Source of the DNA: Gammaproteobacteria bacterium
GTDB taxonomy: Bacteria > Pseudomonadota > Gammaproteobacteria > SURF-13
Direction: 5' to 3'
Length of the DNA stretch: 64,000 nt
Assembly: GCA_030680605.1 (NCBI GenBank)
Contig: JAUXUQ010000001.1
Span: 203,046-267,045 of the forward strand
The notes beneath the pieces were generated by a model. That model was not told the DNA's origin. It saw nothing but the letters and a program-made list of their open reading frames with translations, and made no database searches. The position numbers were made by a program, and so were the translations under genes. Shown here in pieces: positions 58,426-64,000 of this stretch; position 1 is the first letter of the stretch; every line of letters starts with the position of its first letter.

Positions 58426-58986
58426 TTAGCTGGTACGTATCGGGAAGTTAAATGCGGCGAGCAGTGCGCGCGCCTCTTCGTCATTCTTCGCACTTGTCGT
58501 GATGGTGATATCCATGCCACGCAAGGCGTCGATTTTGTCGTAATCGATTTCCGGAAAAATAATCTGTTCACGCACACCCAGGCTGTAGTTGCCACGGCCA
58601 TCAAAGGAGCGTGGGCTGAAGCCGCGAAAATCGCGGATACGTGGAATGGCGATACTGATCAGCCTGTCCAGAAACTCGTACATACGGGTACGGCGCAGCG
58701 TCACTTTGCAGCCGATAGCAAGATCTTCACGAATCTTGAAACCTGCGATGGATTTACGTGCATAGGTAACCACCGGCTTTTGGGCCGCAACCTTTGCCAT
58801 GTCACCCACAGCGTTGTCAACGATCTTCTTGTCCGCGACGCCCTCACCTACGCCCATGTTCAGCGTGATCTTGGTGATGCGCGGAACCTGCATCGCGCTG
58901 GTATAAGAAAATTTCTCAGTGAGCGTCTTGACCACTGTGGTTTCGTAATGCTTCTTCAGTCGTGGAGTAGTTGCAGCCATTTTCAT
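58426..58986 (-). CDS. rplE: 50S ribosomal protein L5
   Basis: 186 residues, starting [20 protein letters not shown]. Conserved [19 protein letters not shown] and [21 protein letters not shown]. Binds 5S rRNA and contacts the small subunit (bridge B1b). An ATG two codons downstream (58980) is an alternative start. Confidence 0.97.
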   Translation of the reverse strand: MKMAATTPRLKKHYETTVVKTLTEKFSYTSAMQVPRITKITLNMGVGEGVADKKIVDNAVGDMAKVAAQKPVVTYARKSIAGFKIREDLAIGCKVTLRRTRMYEFLDRLISIAIPRIRDFRGFSPRSFDGRGNYSLGVREQIIFPEIDYDKIDALRGMDITITTSAKNDEEARALLAAFNFPIRTS

Positions 58987-58987
58987 A

Positions 58988-59305
58988 CTACCTGTCGAGC
59001 ACTTCGTTGTTGGACTTAAAGTAGCGCACTTTGCGACCGTCCTCGAGGGTACGGAAACCTATGCGGCCACCTTTCTTGGTAACCGGGTTGTAGATAGCTA
59101 TATTGGAAGCGTGCAGTGGCATTTCCTTTTCCACAATCCCACCGCTCGCTCCACGCGCAGGATTGGGCTTGGTATGACGCTTCGCCATGTTGATGTTCTC
59201 CACCAACACGCGTTCACCTTCCAGAACGCGAGTAACCGCGCCGCGCTTGCCCTTGTCTTTGCCGCTGATGATGATGACTTCATCACCCTTCTTGATTCTG
59301 TCCAT
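58988..59305 (-). CDS. rplX: 50S ribosomal protein L24
   Basis: 105 residues, with the KOW motif at the N-terminus ([29 protein letters not shown]). Starts assembly of the large subunit at the 5' end of 23S rRNA. One nucleotide separates it from rplE. Confidence 0.97.
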   Translation of the reverse strand: MDRIKKGDEVIIISGKDKGKRGAVTRVLEGERVLVENINMAKRHTKPNPARGASGGIVEKEMPLHASNIAIYNPVTKKGGRIGFRTLEDGRKVRYFKSNNEVLDR

Positions 59306-59323
59306 GACGCCTGTGATCCTGGT

Positions 59324-59692
59324 CTATAAAACTTCTGGTGCCAGAGAGATAATCTTCATGAATCTCTCACTGCGCAGTTCGCGCGTCACTGGCCCGAAGA
59401 TACGTGTGCCGATAGGTTGCTTCTGATTGTTAAGCAAGACCGCCGCATTGCTGTCAAAACGAATCAAGGAGCCGTCCGGGCGGCGCATGCCTTTGCGCGT
59501 GCGCACCACCACTGCGTCATATACCTCGCCTTTCTTGACCTTGCCGCGCGGAATCGCTTCCTTGACGCTCACCTTGATGATGTCGCCAATGCCGGCATAA
59601 CGGCGGTGTGAGCCGCCCAGCACCTTGATGCACATCAGCCGACGAGCGCCGCTGTTGTCGGCGACATCAAGATGGGTTTGCATTTGTATCAC
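59324..59692 (-). CDS. rplN: 50S ribosomal protein L14
   Basis: 122 residues. The family almost always begins MIQ, which here requires the GTG at 59692; GGAGG lies six bases before it, confirming the start. Conserved [22 protein letters not shown]. First gene of the spc part; 84 nt separate it from rpsQ. Confidence 0.97.
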   Translation of the reverse strand: MIQMQTHLDVADNSGARRLMCIKVLGGSHRRYAGIGDIIKVSVKEAIPRGKVKKGEVYDAVVVRTRKGMRRPDGSLIRFDSNAAVLLNNQKQPIGTRIFGPVTRELRSERFMKIISLAPEVL

Positions 59693-59776
59693 GGACCGCC
59701 TCCAGACTCGTTACTAATTACATCAGGTAACAGAAAATTGTAGCATGAATCATGCTGATACTAAACAGTGACTTTT

Positions 59777-60046
59777 CTACACCACTGCCTTCTCAAGCAC
59801 CTTGACCAGTCGCCATGACTTGTTCTTGGACAGCGGGCGGCACTGCTCGACGGCCACCAGGTCGCCTTCCATGCACTCATTGATCTCGTCATGGGCAAGC
59901 AGCTTGGTCGTACGGCGTATGTATTTGCCATACATGGGATGCTGCACTGTGCGTTCCACCAGCAAAGTGATGGATTTATCCATTTTATTGCTGACCACAC
60001 GCCCCGTGACGGTGCGGCTTGCCTTGCCTGCCTTGTCCTGACTCAT
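59777..60046 (-). CDS. rpsQ: 30S ribosomal protein S17
   Basis: 89 residues, an OB-fold protein ([32 protein letters not shown]). Early binder of the 5' domain of 16S rRNA. Its start overlaps the rpmC stop (ATGA). Last gene of the S10 part. Confidence 0.97.
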   Translation of the reverse strand: MSQDKAGKASRTVTGRVVSNKMDKSITLLVERTVQHPMYGKYIRRTTKLLAHDEINECMEGDLVAVEQCRPLSKNKSWRLVKVLEKAVV

Positions 60047-60243
60047 ATGGCCTTACCTGCCTTCTCATTCAGTAGCGTTTTGGTTCGCGCTATATTGCGC
60101 CTCACTGCCCGCAGCGCACTGGGCTTGGACAGTTGGCCCGTACCCTTTTGCATGCGCAGATTGAATTGCTCGCGTAGCAGGTCGAGCAACTCCTTGTTCA
60201 GGTCCTGTTCGGACTTCTTTCTCAGCTCAGAGGCCTTCATCAC
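60043..60243 (-). CDS. rpmC: 50S ribosomal protein L29
   Basis: 66 residues forming two long helices ([42 protein letters not shown]). Near the exit tunnel, where SRP and trigger factor dock. Its ends overlap rplP and rpsQ by 4 nt each. Confidence 0.97.
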   Translation of the reverse strand: MMKASELRKKSEQDLNKELLDLLREQFNLRMQKGTGQLSKPSALRAVRRNIARTKTLLNEKAGKAI

Positions 60244-60653
60244 ATCACCGTACGCGCTACAAAAGTTGTTAATACAGGAAGCTTGGCGGAGGCCAGCCTG
60301 AAGGCCTCACGCGCGATATCTTCGGTTACACCCTCAATTTCGTAAAGCATGCGGCCTGGCTGCACCATGGCAACCCAGTACTCCACGTTGCCCTTGCCAT
60401 TACCCATGCGAACCTCGAGGGGCTTTCTGGAAATCGGCTTGTCCGGGAATACCCTGATCCAGACCTTGCCGCCACGTTTCAGGTGGCGCGTCATGGCCCG
60501 GCGTGCAGCCTCGACCTGACGCGAGGTAATCTGGCCGCCGCGCGTTGATTTCAGGCCGAATTCACCAAAGCTGACACGATTGCCGGTCGTGGCTACGCCG
60601 CGATTACGACCCTTCATCTGTTTGCGGTATTTTGTTCTCTTGGGCTGTAGCAT
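60240..60653 (-). CDS. rplP: 50S ribosomal protein L16
   Basis: 137 residues, starting [19 protein letters not shown]. Conserved [29 protein letters not shown]. Contacts tRNA in the A site. The [12 protein letters not shown] end is normal length. Confidence 0.97.
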   Translation of the reverse strand: MLQPKRTKYRKQMKGRNRGVATTGNRVSFGEFGLKSTRGGQITSRQVEAARRAMTRHLKRGGKVWIRVFPDKPISRKPLEVRMGNGKGNVEYWVAMVQPGRMLYEIEGVTEDIAREAFRLASAKLPVLTTFVARTVM

Positions 60654-60658
60654 GTCGA

Positions 60659-61342
60659 TTACGCCCCTGCCACTGCTGTCTTCTCGACGCCTTCTTCAGC
60701 CAACTGGTCGCCAGCCTTGAAGACCTCGCCTTTGAATATCCAGACCTTGATACCAATCACACCGTAGGTGGTGTGTGCCTCGGCGAGACCGTAGTCGATA
60801 TCAGCACGCAGGGTATGCAGTGGGACGCGGCCTTCACGCACCCACTCACTGCGCGCGATCTCGGCGCCGTTGAGGCGACCACCGACATTGATCTTGATGC
60901 CCAGCGCACCGATGCGCATGGTGTTGGTAGCGGCACGCTTCATGGCGCGACGGAACATGATGCGCTTCTCAAGCTGTTGCGCGATGCTCTCTGCAACGAG
61001 GTAAGCGTCCATTTCCGGCTTGCGGATTTCTTCCACACTGACGTGCACCGGTATACCCATCATGCCGCTAATATGCTTGCGCAATGACTCGATATCTTCA
61101 CCTTTCTTGCCAATCACGATCCCCGGACGCGCAGTATGAATAGTGATGCGCGCACTGCGGGCGGGCCTCTCTATCTGAATACGACTTACCGAGGCTTGCG
61201 CCAGCTTCTTGCGCAGGAATTCCCGCACCTGCAGGTCGGTATTCAGATAATCAGCATAATTCTTCGTGTCGGCGTACCACATGGACGTCCAGTCCTTGAT
61301 GACTCCGAGACGAATTCCGACAGGATGTACCTTGTGACCCAT
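60659..61342 (-). CDS. rpsC: 30S ribosomal protein S3
   Basis: 227 residues, starting [18 protein letters not shown]. The KH type II domain holds [15 protein letters not shown], and the C-terminal domain has [20 protein letters not shown]. At the mRNA entry channel with helicase function. Confidence 0.97.
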   Translation of the reverse strand: MGHKVHPVGIRLGVIKDWTSMWYADTKNYADYLNTDLQVREFLRKKLAQASVSRIQIERPARSARITIHTARPGIVIGKKGEDIESLRKHISGMMGIPVHVSVEEIRKPEMDAYLVAESIAQQLEKRIMFRRAMKRAATNTMRIGALGIKINVGGRLNGAEIARSEWVREGRVPLHTLRADIDYGLAEAHTTYGVIGIKVWIFKGEVFKAGDQLAEEGVEKTAVAGA

Positions 61343-61362
61343 AGCCCTAATCTCTCGTCTGT

Positions 61363-61695
61363 TTATTTGGCAGCAACTGTAATGGTGATGTGGCTGGTGC
61401 GCTTCAGAATGCGCGCCCCACGACCCTTGGCACGCGCGTGCATGCGCTTGTGCATGGGGCCACCGTCCACAAAGATCGTGGCAACCTTCAACTCGTCAAT
61501 ATCAGCACCCGCATTATGCTCGGCATTCGCAATCGCTGATTCCAACACCTTTTTGATCAGCCGGGCGGCTTTCTTATTGCTGAAGGTCAGCAATTGCAGC
61601 GCACGCTCGACCGGCAGACCGCGTATCTGGTCCGCCACCAGACGGCCCTTTTGCGGGGAAATATGGGTGTACTTCAATTTCGCTGCCACTTCCAT
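61363..61695 (-). CDS. rplV: 50S ribosomal protein L22
   Basis: 110 residues ([54 protein letters not shown]). Its long beta hairpin lines the exit tunnel and meets macrolides. Confidence 0.97.
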   Translation of the reverse strand: MEVAAKLKYTHISPQKGRLVADQIRGLPVERALQLLTFSNKKAARLIKKVLESAIANAEHNAGADIDELKVATIFVDGGPMHKRMHARAKGRGARILKRTSHITITVAAK

Positions 61696-61707
61696 AGGTA
61701 TCTCTCT

Positions 61708-61992
61708 TTATGCAGCTGGTGCCGCAGCCTTCTTGTCGCCGGTGTGGCCTTTAAACGTGCGGGTCAGGGCAAACTCACCCAGCTTATGGCCAACCATGTT
61801 ATCGGTGATCATGACGGGTACATGCTGGCGGCCATTATGCACGGCAATGGTCAAGCCGATCATGTCAGGCAACACCATCGAACGACGCGACCAGGTCTTG
61901 ATCGGGCGCTTGCTGTTGGTTGCAACCGCCGCCTCGATCTTCTTGACGAGGTGCGCATCAATAAACGGACCTTTTTTAACTGAACGTGGCAT
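61708..61992 (-). CDS. rpsS: 30S ribosomal protein S19
   Basis: 94 residues, starting [18 protein letters not shown]. Conserved [27 protein letters not shown]. Located in the 30S head; partner of RimM, which is encoded at 8.2 kb. Confidence 0.97.
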   Translation of the reverse strand: MPRSVKKGPFIDAHLVKKIEAAVATNSKRPIKTWSRRSMVLPDMIGLTIAVHNGRQHVPVMITDNMVGHKLGEFALTRTFKGHTGDKKAAAPAA

Positions 61993-62005
61993 ACAATTTA
62001 ATTCC

Positions 62006-62839
62006 TTACCTTACGCCCTTGGGACGACGACGGACGATCATGCTATCAGTACGCTTGTTTTGGCGCGTCTTGTAACCCTTGGTCGGCGTACCCCAGGGTG
62101 ACACCGGATGACGCCCACCCGAGGTGCGGCCTTCGCCACCACCGTGAGGATGATCGACCGGGTTCATCGCCACACCACGCACTGTCGGGCGTACACCACG
62201 CCAGCGCGCTGCACCCGCCTTGCCATATGAGCGCAGCCCGTGCTCTGCATTGCCTACCTCACCCATCGTGGCGCGGCAATCAATGGAAACCTTGCGCATC
62301 TCACCCGAGCGTAGACGCAGTACAGCGTGATCGCTTTCGCGGGCTACCAGTTGCACAGCAGCACCCGCGCTACGCGCCATTTGCGCGCCCTTGCCGGGTT
62401 GCATTTCGATGCAGTGCACCGTGCTACCCACCGGGATGTTGCGTAACGGCAAGCAGTTGCCTGTCTTGATTGGCGACTCGGAGCCAGAGAGCACAGTTGC
62501 ATCCTGCACCAGATCCTTGGGGGCGATCATGTAGCGACGCTCGCCATCTGCGTACAGCAGCAGGGCAATATGGGCGCTACGGTTGGGATCGTATTCGATA
62601 CGCTCCACGCGCGCCGGGATACCGTCCTTCTGGCGCTTGAAATCTATCAGCCGGTAATGCTGCTTGTGACCGCCGCCCTGATGGCGCGCTGTAATACGAC
62701 CGCGGTTGTTGCGTCCGGCTTTCTTTGACTGCTTCTCCAGCAGCGGCGCATGCGGTGCGCCCTTGTGCAAGCCAGGCGTTACGACCTTGGTCAGAAAGCG
62801 TCTGCCAGGTGACGTGGGTTTTGTTTTTACCAATGCCAT
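62006..62839 (-). CDS. rplB: 50S ribosomal protein L2
   Basis: 277 residues. Contains the essential peptidyl-transferase-centre region ([20 protein letters not shown]) and the SH3-like fold. Starts [20 protein letters not shown]. 11 nt after rplW. Confidence 0.98.
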   Translation of the reverse strand: MALVKTKPTSPGRRFLTKVVTPGLHKGAPHAPLLEKQSKKAGRNNRGRITARHQGGGHKQHYRLIDFKRQKDGIPARVERIEYDPNRSAHIALLLYADGERRYMIAPKDLVQDATVLSGSESPIKTGNCLPLRNIPVGSTVHCIEMQPGKGAQMARSAGAAVQLVARESDHAVLRLRSGEMRKVSIDCRATMGEVGNAEHGLRSYGKAGAARWRGVRPTVRGVAMNPVDHPHGGGEGRTSGGRHPVSPWGTPTKGYKTRQNKRTDSMIVRRRPKGVR

Positions 62840-62850
62840 AATATGTACCC

Positions 62851-63153
62851 TTACTTCGCCTCACCGGTGAAATCAATATCATGTCCAGGCTGCAGGCTGA
62901 CATAGGCCTTTTTCCAGTCGGAACGTCGGCCTGTTCCACGCGCACCGGCACGCTTGGTCTTGCCCTTGACATTGACCACGTGAACCTCGTCGACTTTTAC
63001 CTTGAACATCAGCTCGACCGCCTGCTTGATATGCGGCTTGGTCGCACGATCTGCCACCTTGAACACAAACTGCTTGTGCTTGTCGGCTGTGCGCGTGCTC
63101 TTTTCAGAGATATGCGGCGCAAGCAGCGTCTTCATCAATATTTCCTGGTTCAT
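62851..63153 (-). CDS. rplW: 50S ribosomal protein L23
   Basis: 100 residues ([23 protein letters not shown]). Main docking site of trigger factor and SRP at the tunnel exit. The start overlaps the rplD stop (ATGA). An ATG at 63135 is possible but less usual. Confidence 0.97.
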   Translation of the reverse strand: MNQEILMKTLLAPHISEKSTRTADKHKQFVFKVADRATKPHIKQAVELMFKVKVDEVHVVNVKGKTKRAGARGTGRRSDWKKAYVSLQPGHDIDFTGEAK

Positions 63154-63773
63154 CCCAGCACCTTTTCCAGCTGCTTGACTGCGGCAGTTGTCATTAAAAC
63201 CTTCTCAAAACCAATCAAGCTGACTGGGTCTACTGATTTCACGCTGCAGACATCGACCTTGTACAGGTTGCGGGCGGACAGCATCAGGTTCTCGTCGGCC
63301 TGGTCAGTGACAATCAACACATCACCATCTATACCCAGCGTCGCCAACTTGTCTATGAGGCCTTGGGTCTTGATCTGCTCCAGCGTGAACTCTTCCACCA
63401 CTGTCAGACGTTCCTGGCGCGCGAGCTCGGACAAAATAGAGCACAAGGCCCGTGCGTACATCTTCTTGTTCACTTTCTGCGAGTAATCGCCCGTCACTGC
63501 CGCGAAGGTTTTGCCACCACCACGCCAGATCGGGCTGCGCGAGGTACCTGCGCGTGCGCGACCGGAACCCTTCTGGGCCCACGGCTTTCTGCCGCCACCG
63601 CGCACCTGTGAACGCGTCTTCTGGGCATGCGTGCCGGCACGACCCGCCGCCAGATACGCAGTAACCACCTGGTGCACCAGCGACTCATTGAATGCAGCGC
63701 CGAAAGCGGTATCAGAAACCTGGATTACGCCCGGTGCGCCCTTTTTGCCCACAGAGGTCAGCGTCAGTTCCAT
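63150..63773 (-). CDS. rplD: 50S ribosomal protein L4
   Basis: 207 residues. The tunnel loop is rich in Gly and Arg ([24 protein letters not shown]). In E. coli L4 also represses the S10 operon; whether it does here depends on a leader outside this window. 5 nt after rplC. Confidence 0.97.
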   Translation of the reverse strand: MELTLTSVGKKGAPGVIQVSDTAFGAAFNESLVHQVVTAYLAAGRAGTHAQKTRSQVRGGGRKPWAQKGSGRARAGTSRSPIWRGGGKTFAAVTGDYSQKVNKKMYARALCSILSELARQERLTVVEEFTLEQIKTQGLIDKLATLGIDGDVLIVTDQADENLMLSARNLYKVDVCSVKSVDPVSLIGFEKVLMTTAAVKQLEKVLG

Positions 63774-63778
63774 TTTTC

Positions 63779-64000
63779 TTACGCTCCTTGCCGGTTACGC
63801 ACTTTAGGTGAGGGACGTACGATCACATCGCCACCCGCCGAACCAGGTACGGCCCCTTTAATCAGCAGCAGATTGCGCTCGGCGTCAACGCGCACGACTT
63901 CCAGATTCTGCGCAGTACGACGCTTGTTGCCCATATGGCCTGCCATTTTCTTGCCTTTGAACACGCGGCCCGGCGTCTGGCGCTGGCCGATAGAGCCCGG
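63779..64000 (-). CDS. rplC: 50S ribosomal protein L3, C-terminal part
   Basis: The frame is open to the window edge; the gene start lies beyond 64000. Visible residues begin [21 protein letters not shown], the signature region of L3 (with the Gln that is methylated by PrmB in E. coli), and end [13 protein letters not shown]. Order rplC-rplD-rplW-rplB is as in the S10 operon. Confidence 0.96.
   Translation of the reverse strand, partial: PGSIGQRQTPGRVFKGKKMAGHMGNKRRTAQNLEVVRVDAERNLLLIKGAVPGSAGGDVIVRPSPKVRNRQGA

Overview
This window is chromosomal DNA from a GC-rich gammaproteobacterium. The evidence is the unbroken S10-spc-alpha ribosomal protein order running into secY-rpmJ-rpsM-rpsK-rpsD-rpoA-rplQ, the rpsP-rimM-trmD-rplS operon, the ssb/uvrA neighbourhood, and periplasmic systems (DsbC, LolA) that imply an outer membrane. 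I could not identify the genus. No rRNA, tRNA or CRISPR array was found.

Layout. 1-4.2 kb (+): the 3' end of agmatine deiminase and N-carbamoylputrescine amidase (putrescine from agmatine), an rRNA cytosine methyltransferase and a type I-beta DAHP synthase. 4.3-9.0 kb (-): dsbC, yajQ, xerD, ogt, and rplS-trmD-rimM-rpsP. 9.3-20.1 kb (-): a seven-gene chemosensory operon with Wsp-like content (CheW, CheR-TPR, CheW, MCP, CheA-REC, CheB). Its last gene is a REC-GAF-GAF-GGDEF-EAL protein whose GGDEF site is degenerate and whose EAL site looks intact, so the system probably lowers c-di-GMP. 20.3-27.7 kb: ffh, a two-component system divergent from an acidic exported protein and a cytochrome b561, then hemL-thiE-thiD. 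27.7-31.1 kb: rubredoxin, a lipoprotein, a WrbA-like flavoprotein, proS and a DUF486 protein. 31.3-36.0 kb (+): translationally coupled glgC, GH57 and malQ genes for alpha-glucan metabolism. 36.1-44.9 kb: uppP, lolA, ftsK, ssb, a YajR-type transporter and uvrA.

44.9-50.1 kb is the accessory region, part of it visibly AT-richer than its surroundings. It holds a stand-alone reverse transcriptase of the Abi/UG (defence-type) kind, a small two-helix membrane protein, two sets of related REP-like repeats, a REP-associated tyrosine transposase (RAYT) with terminal inverted repeats, a MgtC/DUF4010 membrane protein that seems to have lost its start codon, and a frameshifted hicBA toxin-antitoxin pair.

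The most interesting object is the reverse transcriptase at 44982-46544. It has the RT catalytic motifs, a helical C-terminal half and a last segment, SDFDDDLPF, that copies the acidic C-terminal tip of SSB. The ssb gene 4.5 kb away ends DSFDDDIPF. This suggests that the RT either docks on host SSB partner proteins or is built to intercept them. A 16-codon leader ORF with its own ribosome site ends 6 nt before the RT start.

50.1-51.1 kb: a di-haem peroxidase. 51.1-64.0 kb (-): the ribosomal protein/RNA polymerase alpha superoperon, ended by a strong terminator next to rplQ and cut by the window edge inside rplC.
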